From: Buxus sempervirens
Lineage: Eukaryota > Streptophyta > Magnoliopsida > Buxales > Buxaceae
Assembly: GCA_947561395.2 (NCBI GenBank)
Contig: OX387183.1
Span: 34,770,853 to 34,834,852, forward strand
Direction: 5' to 3'
Length of the DNA: 64,000 nt
Positions 33,976-46,240 of the stretch are shown one piece after another. The position numbers and the translations under genes were made by a program. Below the pieces are notes generated by a model, which did not search any database, had not been told where the DNA came from, and saw only the letters and a program-made list of their open reading frames with translations. Position 1 is the first letter of the stretch, and the number at the start of each line of letters is the position of its first letter.

Positions 33976-35480
33976 CGGAGCTATAAGTTGAGAAGGGACA
34001 AATATTCTTTTTCCTGAAAAAATCTCCCCTATTGCCTTTGAGCTGCCTGCGCCATTGTTATTGGTAGGTGGGATGGGTGTGATTGAATTGAATGACAAGG
34101 AGTTATTATCCAACAAATCCTGGATTGCATACTTTAGGGCAAAGCAACGATCAGTGGTATGCCCTAGAGTGCTCATATGATACTCACAGATTGCAGATGA
34201 ATCATAATTCTTCCCTTTGCTTGCATGCGGATTTGGCAGCTTTAAAGTCACATAACCCTTCTGAAGTAAGGTAAGCAAAAGTTCAGATGGTCTCATAGGC
34301 AGTTTAGAAAATTCCCTTCTTTTCTTACTTCGTTTTCCTCCTTGGGAGCTGATTGGTTTAAGGGTACATTGATTTGGATGGAAGGTAAAGGAGCTTGATG
34401 AGTTGACTTGATAGAAGATTGATTGAGATTGATTTGTAATGGTTTCTTGGGAAGTTGCACCATATTCACATTTGCTTCTCTCCTTTCCTCAGATTTTTTC
34501 TTTCCATTACCATTTCCCTTGTTATGAGTTGCATAGGAAGTGTTGGTGCCCTGTTGGCTCATCATGGATGCCAAGGACGAATAATCCACAATTTTACCAG
34601 ATTGTAGTCCATCTTCTATTCGATCAGCTACTTGAACTAAAGCTGCGAAACTAGTAGTGGTCTGACCCACTAGATGGTCGTAGAAAGGCTGCCCCAATGT
34701 GGTAATGAAAGTGGAAATCATTTCTTGTTCTCCCATAGGTGGCCTAACTTGTGCAACTGACTCCCTCCACCTCTTTGCATACTTTCTTGCAATTTCATCA
34801 TTTCTTTTTACCATCTTCATCATATCATACCGGTCAAGAATAATCTCTGAATTAAATCGGTATTGTGCCAGGAATGCATCAGCTAAGTCTTTCCATTTCT
34901 TAATCCTTGAGTGGTCCAAAGTGGAGAACCATCTTAAAGCAGACCCCGTCAAACTCCTTTGAAACAGTTGAACTAGGATTCCATCATCCGTCCCAAACTG
35001 GCATAATGCCCCACAATATAGTTTCAGATGGCTCATCGAGCACTCAGTGCCATCATACTTCTCGAAGTCCAGACACTTGAATTTGAGAGGCAAGTTGACA
35101 TTGGGGTACAGGCATAGATCCTCATAATTTGTTCCTCCATATGACCCTAATCCTTTCACCTCACGCAATTCACTTTTAATCACTTCAAGTTTCTCCATAA
35201 ACTTCTTTTCCAACTCCTCCCTTAACTGTTCCTTTTCTTTTTTCCTTTTCAGCTTCAGAAAATTCTTCCACGTGAATGGTTTCAGGGATGGGTTGTTGGA
35301 AAGGAGGTTGGGGTTGAGGAGGTACTTGTGGTTGTGGCGGTGGTGCTTGGTGAGATGAAGAAGCTTGGTTCTAAGCTGCTTGGGCTTGGTTGGTCAATAA
35401 TGTTTCCAACAATTTATCTAACCCTGCTACTTGTTCTTGCAACTGGTTGAAATCATGGGCAGAAATAGTTGATTGATTCT
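33976..35480 (-). pseudogene. gag: Tat-type Gag of A2, frameshifted
   Basis: This protein would form the particle that packages retrotransposon RNA. The main frame (35213-34293) reads YGGTNYEDLCLYP, KCLDFEKYDGTECSMSHLK, TGSALRWFSTLDHSRIK and QPFYDHLVGQTTTSF, the standard Tat/Athila-type capsid region. After a frameshift near 34293 the frame 34296-33976 gives LQKGYVTLKLPNPHASKG and the knuckle-like CEYHMSTLGHTTDRC, with its Cys kept, unlike A3. Upstream to 35480 a Gln/Pro-rich N-terminal part is visible but broken. C3 cuts the end at PSQLIAPVG. It matches A3 gag (53121-54893) throughout. Confidence 0.85.
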
Positions 35481-35489
35481 CATGATTGC

Positions 35490-37211
35490 TTCAAAAGAAG
35501 ACCTTATAAAAGAAAAGAAAAAGAAACACAATTAGTGCACATTTCAAGTTAAACTTACACAATTTCATGGATGCATGTATGCATGTTTGGGTGAACACGA
35601 GTTTGAATTACAATTTTTTTTATTTCTTCTTTTCTTATTTTTATATTTTTTCCTTTTTTTTGTTTTGATCGAAATTGACCTTGAAGAGAAGTGGTTGGTA
35701 CAAATGAACATCCAAAAGAATATGGAATTTAAGGGGTTCCAAAAGGTCCCAAAGAATGAGAAATGTCTAAAATTCAGAGGCTTTTAGACGGCCCAAGATA
35801 TGAGTTCTGAAATTTAAGGGCTTTCAGAAGTCCTATGATTTTTCTAAATTCAGGCTTTAGAAGACCTATGAGGTGTCTAAAATTCAGAGGCTCTTAGACG
35901 GCCCAAGAGTAAATGTCTATAATTCAGAGGCTTATAGACGGCCCAAAAATGTTGTGTCTAAAATTTAGAAGCTTTTAGACGGCCCAAAGATGATGTGTCT
36001 ATAATTCAAAGGCTTATAGACGGTCCAAAGATGAATTTCTAAAATTTCAGGCTTTGAGAGGTCCTATGAATTGGTTTTAGAATCACATAAGCTTCTAAGG
36101 GATTATGAAAGTGTCTAAAATTCAGAAGCTTTTAGACGGCCCAAGTGAAGGTTTCTAGAATTACTCAGGCTTCTAGAGACCTATGAAGACTTGGAATTAA
36201 GGCTTCCAAATGCCTCTTAATATTACGCCGGCTTTCAGGAGCCTATGAATTTGGAATCAAGGTTTCCAAGAAACTTCTGAAATTACACAGACTTTCAGAG
36301 GCCTATGAAGATTTCTTGGAATTACGCAGGCTTCTAAGGGCCTGTGGATTGGTTGGTATGAAAAAGACCATCTAGATAATTTGTTGGAATATTCTAAGGC
36401 TTCCAACATGTCTCACAAGATATGAATTGGAATTAAGGCTTCCAAAGCCTCCTGAAATTACACAGGCTTTTAGGAGCTTATGAAGGGTTCTAGAATCACG
36501 CAAGCTTCTAGAGGCTTATGAAGATAAAATTCTGAAATTTCAGACTTTCAGAGATCCTATGAGTTTTTAAATTAAGGCTTTAGAAGGCCTATGAGGTTAG
36601 GGATTTACTTAAGTTTCCCTAAGGCTTATGAAAATTTGAAATTCAAAGGCTACTGGTGGCCTATGAAATTTGAAGTTTTTGAAGGCCTTCAGTTGTCCTA
36701 TGAATTAAATTTCTAAAATTCCAAGGCTTTCAGATACCTATGATGAGTTCAATGGAATTACTTAGGCTTCTAAGGGCCTATGAAGTTAAAAAATCTGAAA
36801 TTCAAAGGCTTTTAGAGGCCTAGGATGTTTTTGAATTTTTTTTAAAACCTTTGACTTGAAAAATGCTCAAGTTGCTTTAAATCTTTCTTCTTCTTTATTT
36901 TCATTTTTGATTTTTGCATTTTTATTTGCTTGGAATTAAAATGGTTTCCAAGTGACCCATTTGGGATTCTAAGGTTCCCAAAAGACCTATGGTTTGCTAA
37001 CCCATTTGTTCTTTGAAAGGAGTCTTTTAAAAGTTTAAACACTTTATGTTTGAAAGCTTCTTATTAAAGAATAGATTTTTAAGTTGGATTTGTTCTTATC
37101 AAACTTTGGAGATAAAATGATTTGAGCTCTTTTTCATTATTCCCAAATTGAATTACACTTCAAAAGTTAGGTTTAGAACATATTTTTAAACCTTGGTGTG
37201 ATTTCAGTGTT
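35490..37211 (-). mobile_element. A2 5' leader remnant
   Basis: The region between gag and the missing 5' LTR of A2. It is mostly a tandem-repeat array (35750-36830) flanked by T-rich sequence. It stops at the end of the D LTR (37212). No ORF is supported. Confidence 0.6.
35750..36830. repeat. Degenerate tandem array in A2 leader
   Basis: Repeated modules of about 45-70 bp around 'TCTAAAATTCAGAGGCTTTT' followed by AGACGGCCCAA, grading into 'GGAATTACGCAGGCTTCTA' variants. The clearest units are at about 35766-36150. The array has the same structural position as the unrelated 77-bp array in A3. Confidence 0.75.
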
Positions 37212-39634
37212 TGTAACGCCCCAAACCCGGGTCAATGAAAAACCGACCTTGACCCGAATCCGGTTTGTCACTGTAACTACCCAAATTCAGCCCAACAACC
37301 AAATTCGAGATGCTACTGGCCCATATCAAATAATAATCAATAAATAACTAGACTGAAAAGTTAAATAATCTTTTATTCAATATCTATCAGAGTGCGGAAA
37401 ACATTATTGTGCGGAGGTGTAGCCTAACATCATCATGAAATAAATAATCCAATCCAAGCCAACAGGTTCAAGTCTGGTATAAAAAGGTACTAAACTCCCA
37501 ATCTCTCAGATACATCAAAACCGAATATAAAAGGATCAACTATCAAATAACTCCATAAAATATCATCTATCCTCAACCTCAAATCAAATCTGGGTAGAAA
37601 TAATCCTCCTGAGAATAGCCCACAAGATCACTCTGGTAATCACCACTATGATCCCCCTCTCGCGTATCAGCTGAAAAATAACATAAAGAGGTAGGGTGAG
37701 ATACAAATATCCCAGTAGACAACACATGCATGCTATAAACAGTTCATAATCAATAAAATAAATTTTCATGCACGTATAAGCAGTCTCGAGTAAACAGGCT
37801 CGTATAAACATTCATATTGATCATGGAATACAAATCAGTATGTAAAACAGTTTAAGTATTTGTGAACAGTATAAAGTTTATCAAGATCATGATTCAGTAA
37901 TCAATAATAGAATTCAATATTAAAATCCGGGATGTACTAAACAGTCACATCCAACCATAGCATTCAATACATGTCTCCTGCATGTGAACAATATTAGAAG
38001 TAAGTGTTTGTAATCTCAATATCATTGTAGGACTTACAAAGAAAGATACACGTTGAGATGACTTTCAACCATAGCTATACCACCGTGCGGCTTATGGGCG
38101 ACGCTACTAATGATACTCAAACCCGTGAAAATCACCTTAGATAAGAGCCGTAGTCATCGACTTATTGCACACGAACTCAACCGAGTTGGTAAGTATCACC
38201 AGCATGCAGCACCGAATCAATACATGGAGATGATCGCTTATCCACATGTACAAGGAATCACCAGCGAAGCACCGAGGTGTCCCTCCAGACATGGATCCTC
38301 TAGAGCAAACCAACTTGCAATGGAAGCGCGTTCGCAACAGGGAGTAACTCAACCCAAATGAAATATCCCTTAGCTATCTAACCAAAACTATGGATCCATG
38401 ACCAGCTATGCCCACTAGACACCAAAAATCCCTAAGGACTAATATTTCTGTATGTTGTAGTGCCTAGCGGCATATAATGGTTAAATCTGTAATTTCTTTC
38501 ATTATCGGGTTAACTGGGTTCAAAATCTGATCTGGAAATCCTGTATATCATATTCTGGTTATCAATATAAATTTACATGTCTCTTAGTTAATTATCTCAA
38601 ATTTATAAGTCTGATTTTCACAAAACTTAGGTTTTCCCATTATTTGTAAAACTCGGCAACTCATACCCTAAATATCTCCCTATTTTTATTTCTTTGCAAA
38701 TCAGGTATTTGGTAAGTTAATTTGGTCTTAAAACATCTTACTTAAAGATTAAAATTGGTTAAAAATAATTTAGAATTGAATTAGGGGTTAAATTTGGTAA
38801 AATTTGGATTTTCTGCACTGAGCGCTTAGGATTGCCTAGGATCGCTTAGGCGGTCTAAGGTAGGCGGTAATTATAAATTGATCACCGAATATCTGTTAGG
38901 AAGCCGTCTTAGGCAGTCAAACTATTTCAACAAGCACCTAGGAGCGCTGAAGATCGCTGAGCACAGTAAGCTCGGCGATCTCCCAAAAACGTCAAACCGA
39001 TCGTCACAAATCCTATTTTTCATGTTCAAAACGTTTCTAAGATACATATAATGTTGATATCAAGCTAAATACATATTTATATAACACAAAAACATGCATA
39101 TATATTAAACAAGTCAAGAACACCAAATCGTTTATGAAAAACAGTGTTACCTACTTCTATCGTGCATTCTCCTCTTCCTTCTCTAAACCGCAGTGCTCGC
39201 CGATGCAAGGCACTCTCCAGATGATGAAGAACACAAGACAAACGTCCTCCCTTCTTCCTCCTTCTTCTTCTCTTCTTCTTCTCTGGTCGCGCTCGGTCTC
39301 TCTCTCTTTCTCTCTTGCGACTGACGAATACAAGCAATACGCTTAGAATACCACTCGTATTCCACTCGGTTATTTTAATGTATTTATATACCTCCTATCC
39401 CACGCACCACACTTACATAAAACTCAATGTACCTTGTCCAATTACAACTCATCAGAATTAAACTATTGATCATACCTCGATATCTCACTATCAGACGGTT
39501 GGATCTACGCCCAACTCTGGATCTCCACTAATTATGATATCACCTACTTTAATAAAATATTTCTATCAATAATAATCCTCAAGAATATTAATCATTAATT
39601 TACTTTTATATTTCGGAAAACTCGGGGTCCTACA
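37212..39634 (-). mobile_element. Tekay-type chromovirus 3' LTR (D)
   Basis: On the minus strand it starts TGTAGGACCCCGAGTTTTCC at 39634, just after the polypurine tract AGGAAGGGAGGA (39646-39635), and ends GGGTTTGGGGCGTTACA at 37212. The end sequence and the acceptor-plus-EDYF segment (about 37665-37575, minus) tie the C-type LTRs to this lineage. It also carries a TCTCTCTC tract (about 39295-39315) and repeated CGCTTAGG/CCTAGG motifs (38815-38990). Confidence 0.85.
38815..38990. repeat. CGCTTAGG / CCTAGG motif cluster in D LTR
   Basis: GAGCGCTTAGGATTGCCTAGG, GATCGCTTAGGCGGTCTAAGG, GTCTTAGGCAG and ACCTAGGAGCGCTG-type motifs recur in both orientations over 175 bp. The comparable part of C1 and C3 has CTCGAG dyads, and that of C2 has GGCGCC dyads. 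Confidence 0.55.
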
Positions 39635-41069
39635 TCCTCCCTTCCTAAAAAAAAATTTCGTCCTCGAAGTTTACCTTGCAACTCTGGAAATAGATGAGGA
39701 TACTTCCTCTGCATTTCCGACTCTAACTCCCAAGTGGCTTCCTCAACTGTGTGATCTTGTCAAAGCACTTTCACAAGTGGAATTACCTTAGTACGTAGAA
39801 CTTGCTCTCGCCTATCCAAGATCTCAACTGGATGTTCTTCATATGTCAAATCCCCTTGTACTATCAGTTGCTCATGCTGAACGATATGAGTAGGGTCATG
39901 CACATACTTCCTCAACATAGAAACAGGAATACATCATGAACTCCTTCTAGCTGTGCAAGCAACGCCAATTTGTATGCCATTGGTCCCATTTTATCCTTAA
40001 TCTCAAATGGACCTATATATCTCGGAGCCAACTTGTCTTTCTTTCCAAATCTCTTAATCCCATGAGATGGAGATATCTTCAGAAATACCGAATCACCAAT
40101 CTCGAAATACAAATCTCTCCTTCTAGTGTCTGCATAGCTCTCCTGACGACTCTAGGCTGTAAGCATATTCTGCCTAATCTGATTTATCTTTTCAATACTG
40201 TCCTGTACAATCTGTGGCCCAATGAGTTGTCTCTCTCCAACTTCCACCCAGCACACTGGGGATCTACACGCTTTGCCATAAAGCGCCTTAAATGCTGCCA
40301 TTTGAATACTCGCTTGATAGCTATTATTATAGGCAAATTCCACCAATGGTAGATGCTAATTCCAACTGCCTCACCAATCCATAACACAACATCTCAGCAT
40401 ATCTTCCAACGTCTGAATGGTAAGCTCAAACTGTCCATCTGTCTGAGGATGATAGCTGGTGCTGAAACTAAGCTTCGTGCTCAAGGCTGCCTGAAATGCA
40501 GACCCAAAGTGTGAAGTGAATCGTGCATCTCTATCAGACACTATAGAAACTGGCACTCCATGAAGTCTTACTATCTCCCTGACATACAACTCAGCTAAAG
40601 ACTTCAATTGCTGTGTAGTGCTGATAGGCAAGAAATGTGCTGACTTAGTTAGTCTATCCACAATAACCCAAATAGCATCTTCCTTCTTCGTTGTCAAAGG
40701 CAATCCAGAAACAAAATCCATAGTCACATGTTCCCACTTCCATTCTGGAATAGGAAGTGACTGAAGTAGCCTAGGTGGCTTACGATGTTCAGCCTTCACT
40801 TGCTAACATGTCAAACACTTAGCCACATACTCTGCAATCTCCCTTTTCATTCCTGACCACCAATAGATCTCCTTCAAGTTCTTATACATCTTTGTACTTC
40901 CTGGATGCACTGCATATTTCGATCTGTGTCCTTCGGTCAATATCTTCTCCTTAATCTCCTCATCAGCCGGAACACAAATATGACCTCTAAACCTCAATAG
41001 CCCATCTCTATCTGAAAAATCTGCAGCAACCTTAGATCCTCTGCTAATCAATTCTCTGGTCTGATTCAA
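39635..41069 (-). pseudogene. pol (IN): Tekay integrase with C-terminal chromodomain
   Basis: Integrase inserts the DNA copy; the chromodomain targets chromatin. All pieces lie in one minus-strand frame. Zinc-finger region: HPGSTKMYKNL and AEYVAKCLTC (41069-40803). Core: WEHVTMDFVSGLP (first D), VSIVSDRDARFTS (second D) and TDGQFELTIQ (E). C-terminal: KLAPRYIGPFEI. Chromodomain: HPVEILDRREQVLR to EATWELESEMQ (about 39850-39690). Stops replace expected residues: TAA after CLTC, TAG after NMLTA, and TGA for Trp in the chromodomain. The chromodomain places it in the chromoviruses, and the sequence style fits Tekay/Del. Confidence 0.88.
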
Positions 41070-42965
41070 CTATGGGTCAGTCAACTGTTTCTCCCAAATC
41101 AACTGTACCAAATCTGGCTCTAACTAAACACGAGCAACTCTAATCACTCCGTCTTGTGGCAAGCTAAACTCTCCCTGCCAATCTCTGACTGAATCCACCA
41201 ATCTACACTGATTCATCATAAAGGCTACTAAAGTAGCTACCTGATCATCAACTGCACTCTTTCTGCTCAAGGCATCTGCCACTACGTTTGCTTTACCTGG
41301 GTGGTATTGCAAAGTAAACTTAAAGTCTTTAAACAGATCCATCCACCTACGCTGTCTCATGTTCAAGTCTCTCTAAGAAAACAAGTATCTCAAGCTCTTA
41401 TCATCAGAGAAAATCTCGAACTCCACTCCATAAAGGCAATGCCTCCATAGCTTCAGTGCAAAGACTATGGCTGCTAACTCTAAATCATGAGTAGGGTAAT
41501 TATTCTCATGTGGTCTCAACAATCTCGAGGCATAAGCTACAACTCTGCCTTGCTGCATCAAAACACATCCCAAACCAATCCTAGAATCATCACAATATAC
41601 TGCAAACGCTTCATCAATGGATGGCACAATCAACACTAAGGCAGTGGCCAACCTCTGCTTCAACTCCTGAAAGCTCTGCTCACACTTCTCATCCCACTGG
41701 AATTTCATTGTTTTCTTGGTTAAGTTAGACAAGGGTGCAGCTATACGAGAAAATCCTGAGATGAATCTCCTATGGTACCCTGCAATACCAAGGAAACTCC
41801 TGACCTCTGTCACTGTAGTAAGTCTAGGCCAATCTGCCACTACCTTAACCTTCTCAGGGTCCACAGATATACCCTCACCTGAGATAATATGACCTAAGAA
41901 TGAAATCTGCCTCAGCCAAAACTGACACTTGCTAAATTTTCCGTACAGCCTATGGTATCTCAAAGTATGTAATACCGACTTCAAATGCCCAACATGTGCC
42001 TCTTTGGTCTTAGAATATACCAAGATGTCATCAATAAACACTACTACAAAACTGTCCAAGTATGCGTGGAAAGTCCTGTTCATGAGATCCATGAAAATAG
42101 CTGGGGTATTGGTCAACCCAAAAGGCATAACCAGGAACTCATAATTCCCATAGCATGTATGGAAAGTTGTCTTCTCAACATCCTCCTCTGTTACTCTTAA
42201 CTGATGGTAGCCTGACCTTAAATCAATCTTGGAAAACCAAGATACACCTCTTAACTGGTCAAACAAGTCATCAATCCTAGGCAACGGATACTTGTTCTTC
42301 ACTGTCACTTGGTTCAATTGCCTATAATCAATACAAATTCTCATACTACCGTCCTTCTTTTGCACAAACAGAACTGGTGCACCCCATGGCGACACAGTTG
42401 GCCTAATAAACCCCTTCTCTAGCAGTTCATCTATTTGCTTCTTCAATTCCTCCTGTTCAGGTTTCGCATGTCTATAGGGTGGCTTCAAAACTGGAGCTGT
42501 ACCAGGCATCAACTGAATCCTGAACTCAATATCTCGAGCAGGTGGTAATCCAGGCAACTCCTCTGGAAATACATCAGCAAAATCCTGAACTACAGGTACA
42601 TCAGAGATTACAGGAGTGTCACTCCCAAACTCCTCTACTACTACAGATGCTACCAAACCAATACATGACTTCAACTCCTCACATCTGAAACAATGGGTGG
42701 TTTGATCTAGCCCTCTGACTGTAATAGTCCCAGTGTAACAATCTAGTGTGACGTGATGTCCACATAACCAATCAATCCCCAATATCACATCAAAACCTCC
42801 AATCTCCAAGGCAATCATATCACCAGGCAATTCCAATTTCCCCAATTTAATCATACGGTCTCTATAAACAGACTCAACTCTAGTGGACTCTCCCAATGCT
42901 GTGTACACAGTCAATACAGCATCCAAATCAATAGGTGACAATCCAATCCAATCCGTCATGCACAA
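41070..42965 (-). pseudogene. pol (RT-RH): Tekay reverse transcriptase and RNase H
   Basis: The 530-codon minus frame 42965-41373 is the longest open frame in the window. Order: end of protease ([13 protein letters not shown]), RT ([42 protein letters not shown] with both catalytic Asp), then RNase H ([16 protein letters not shown], where Ala is usual after the first [12 protein letters not shown] where TDHKSL is usual). A TAG at 41372-41370 follows; the same frame carries the rest of RNase H (FTLQYHPGKANVVADAL, 41366-41124). Further stops lie at about 41130-41070. Fairly recent decay: almost no frameshifts. Confidence 0.92.
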
Positions 42966-43543
42966 ACAGGCGATATAAAGGAATGCAAAGCACCAAAATC
43001 AAATAAAACACATGCTGATCTACCATAGATGAAAAGAATACCTCCGATCAGCTCAGGTGCCTCTTGATCAACCTCGATCTCCTCTACATCTTCAGGCTCA
43101 TGCTCCTTCTCATATGCCTCTACAGCAAATGCTCTAGCCTGCTGCAGCTGTGGATTAGGTATTGTCTGCCTCTTTCCTCCTCTCTGAGCTGCTCCTCGGC
43201 CCTGGGGTGTATGTCCCACGGGTGCTCTCTGAGCCGGCTGCTGAAACTGCGGCCTCTGTGGTGCGGCGGGTGTAGGTGCTGGTAATAGTCCATCCGGGTG
43301 TGTCACGGCCAACGACTAATAGCTCAAAGGAAACCTGCAGTCTTTTATCATATGGCCTGCCTGACCACACCTGTAGCAAGTACCTGGAGCTGTAACACAT
43401 GGACCCGATACATGATACCTGCCACATTTGACACATCCCCTCTGAGCTGGCCTGTTCTAACCTCCAGAAGACTATCCTCTAGTCCAATCTCTAGGCCTCT
43501 CTTGCCTCCACTAAAGAAACCTCGTTGCTCAGCTGGCCTCCAC
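42956..43543 (-). pseudogene. gag-pol (NC-PR): Tekay Gag zinc knuckle and protease start
   Basis: A CCHC knuckle is readable as CYRCGQAGHMIKDC (about 43382-43340), followed by a TAG and a Pro/Gln-rich linker. The protease active site reads [12 protein letters not shown], where LFDSGASHSFIS-like is usual, so the catalytic D-S/T-G triad is lost. A frameshift at about 42960 joins it to the RT frame. The rest of Gag and the 5' LTR are missing: at 43545 the sequence changes abruptly to a plus-strand A LTR. Confidence 0.82.
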
Positions 43544-43544
43544 T

Positions 43545-44782
43545 AAATAGGAGGCCTTTCCTCAAGCAAATGGCTGAGAATTGAATGCTGGAAGTTAGAG
43601 TTGAGAATTGAAGACTAGAATTGTGGCTAAGAATTGCTGAGAAGAAAACTCCGAGTGAAGAAGAGAAACTCTGCCTCTTTGCTTTCTCAAGTCCAGGTAA
43701 GCCTCTTTCCCTAGTTATTTTCTAGGATAGTTCTAATCTTCTCCCTTTCTGTAGTATAAGGCCTGTGTATGATTGTAACCCCAAACCTAAATCCAAGTAC
43801 CTCGAGTAATTTCTCTAGCCGTAAAATGTGAAGAGAGTTCTAGGGGAAAGGAGGATAGGAATGGATTCATAAGGCAGACCCCTATATGCTGTAATCTTAG
43901 AAATATGTAGTTGCAGTATTTTGTTTAGGTTGTATCATTGATTATTGATGAAATATGAAGGAATACTATGGATTTATGCTATTCACAGCATTAGATCTCT
44001 TTTTCCTTCTAGTTTCTGATTTTTTACATTGTTTTTACCCTTTTTTATGTTTTTTTGATGTTTTTAGTCATTTAGGCTAAGATCTTGGATTTACTATGAT
44101 CCATATGGTAGATCTGAAATCAAAAAGCCTTCTAATAATCTCTAGGGTTTCATGAGGTGATTTTTGAGTTATTTTTTATTTTTTAGAGAAGACCCTACGG
44201 TCTAAGCTCTCCCATTTTGATGTTTTTCATCAACGTGGGTATTTTTGGTTTAGATTTTTTTATTTAATGAGAAATATGGGCTAGATCTATGCTCTGGATT
44301 GTTCAGATTCAATTCTTCAATATTTTGTAAAAATAATACTTTTTTATTATTATTCCTAGATTTCAAAGATTTAACTTAAAACCAGATTTTTTAAGTTTAA
44401 TTTAGATTTGGTTTCTTTATCTTGATTTTAGTCAATCATGAAGCACAAGAAATGGCTCTTGTTTTCATAAGAAGGATCCAGAATTAATTGGATCATTCAC
44501 ATGGAAAAAGCCATACATTCTTTTTATTTTTCTTTTACTTTTGTTTTGATTTCTATTAGCAAGCCTTTTTTTAAAAAAAAAAAACATGAACAATACTTGG
44601 CAACCACCTTGTGTGGATGAATGGGGGTACCTAACACCTTCCCCTGTTCATAACCTAATCTCTTTACCCATCTCTGGTTTATTTTTTAATTAGAGTTATT
44701 TTTACTCTAATCTTGTTTTTTTTATTATTTCTTTTCTTTGATTATTTTGGTGTCCATTCACACCTTAAAAAGGAATGGTGGC
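43545..44782 (+). mobile_element. Partial family A LTR (A4)
   Basis: It starts in the TATA region (AAATAGGAGGCC) and follows the A1 and A3 LTRs to ACTTTGGTGTCC-type end sequence, reaching GGAATGGTGGC at 44782. There A3 begins. The missing end (GACTCC...TCTCACA) should lie beyond A3's 3' LTR. The 5' part, including U3, is lost at the junction with D. Confidence 0.8.
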
Positions 44783-44894
44783 TGTAGACACCCCAAATTG
44801 CACTGTGAAAAGATGAATAATTGGCCAAAAGCATTAAAAAACAGCTTGTCCTTTGTATACGAAATGAAAGTTCGGATAAAAGTTTCTGCCTCTA

Positions 44895-44996
44895 TATCCG
44901 ACAATAATTGTCGAATACAAGTTATTTTGCTTTTATCAGACACATAATGTCGGATACAAAGGGTTGTGTTGGTATCCGACCTGAGTTGCCGGATAC
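44895..44996 (+). promoter_or_regulatory. Three palindromes, 38-39 bp apart, in A3 U3
   Basis: Units 44895-44917 (TATCCGACAAT/ATTGTCGAATA), 44934-44956 (TATCAGACA/TGTCGGATA) and 44972-44996 (GTATCCG/CCGGATAC outer arms). Starts are 39 and 38 bp apart. The TATCCG-CGGATA arms also occur in B3, an LTR of a different family. Confidence 0.65.
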
Positions 44997-45764
44997 TAAT
45001 GTTTTGCTATAAAAATTGGAAAATTCCGAAATTTTTCACTTTTTACTGTCTTATCCCTATCTAAGAGTGGGAATTCTCGAAAATAACCTTAGGGTTTAAG
45101 TTGGTGAATTCTAGACATAATTTTGTGTCTACCATTAGGGCACCCCTTTTGCCCTAGCCTTTGCCTATAAATAGGAGGCCTCTCTTCAAGCAAATGGCCA
45201 GAAGTTGGAGATTGAAGAGCTCCAAGTGAAGAAGGGAATCCCTGCCTCACTGCTTTCAGAACTCCAGAGGGGAACCCCTGCCTCTCTGCTTTCAAAACTC
45301 CAGGTACGCTTGGAACTCTTTTCTTTTCTAGTTTTAATTTCTAGAATTATTCTATCTTCTACCTCTTCTGTAGAATAAGGCCTTTGAGTGTGATTGTTAC
45401 CCAAACCTACTTCTAAGTACCTCAAGACTACTCTCTAGCCGTAAAACGTGAAGAGAGAGATAGGGGAAAGGGAGACAGGTGGATCCGTAGGGCAAACCCC
45501 CATATGTGATAATCCTAGAAATGTATAGTTTTAATGTTTTGTTTAGGAGGTGTGATGATTTATTGATGAAATATAGAGGAATACAATAGATCTATGCTAT
45601 TTATAGCATTAGATCTCGTTTTTCTTATATATTTCAATTTTTCACCTTGTTTTCTCCTTTTTTATGCTTTTTGATGTTTTTAGTCATTTAGGCTAAGATC
45701 TTGGATCCGCCATTGTCGATATGGTAGATCTGGGATCAAAAGCCTTCTAATAATCTCTAGGCTT

Positions 45765-46240
45765 TCATGAGGTGGTTTTGGAGTCATTTTTTATTTTTGA
45801 GAAAAGACCCTACGATCTAAGTTCTCCCCTTTTGATGTTTTTCATCAACGTGGGTATATTTGGTTTGATTTCTCTTATTTAATGAAAAATGTGGGATAGA
45901 TCTATGGCCTAAATTGTTTAGATTCAGTTCTGCATCATGAAGTGGTTTCTGAGTCATTTTTGGTTTTTGAAAGAAGACCCTACGGTCTAAGTTTTCATCA
46001 ACGTGGGTATATTTGGTTTGATTTCTCTTATTTAATGAAAAATGTGGGATAGATCTATGCCCTGGATTGTTCAGATTCAAGTTTGCATCATGAGGTGGTT
46101 TTGGAGTCATTTTTGGTTTTTGAGAGAAGACCCTACGGTCTAAGCTCTCCCCTTTTGATGTTTTTCATCAACGTGGGTATATTTGGTTTGATTTCTTTGA
46201 TTTAATAAAAAATATGGGCTGGGTCTATGTCCTGGACTGC
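45765..46240 (+). repeat. Three tandem copies of an LTR block in A3
   Basis: Blocks starting at about 45765, 45937 and 46086 each contain CATGARGTGGTTTTGGAGTC, 'GACCCTACGGTCTAAG', 'CATCAACGTGGGTATATTTG' and 'ATAGATCTATG'. A1 and A4 have one copy. The units are about 150-170 bp. Confidence 0.85.

Noticed and set aside
34699-34962. Plus-strand ORFs over A2 gag
   Set aside because: They are antisense shadows of the minus-strand gag frame.
39077-39365. Arg/Lys-rich proteins on the minus strand
   Set aside because: They arise from GA-rich leader sequence of the D LTR in two frames; no conservation in form.
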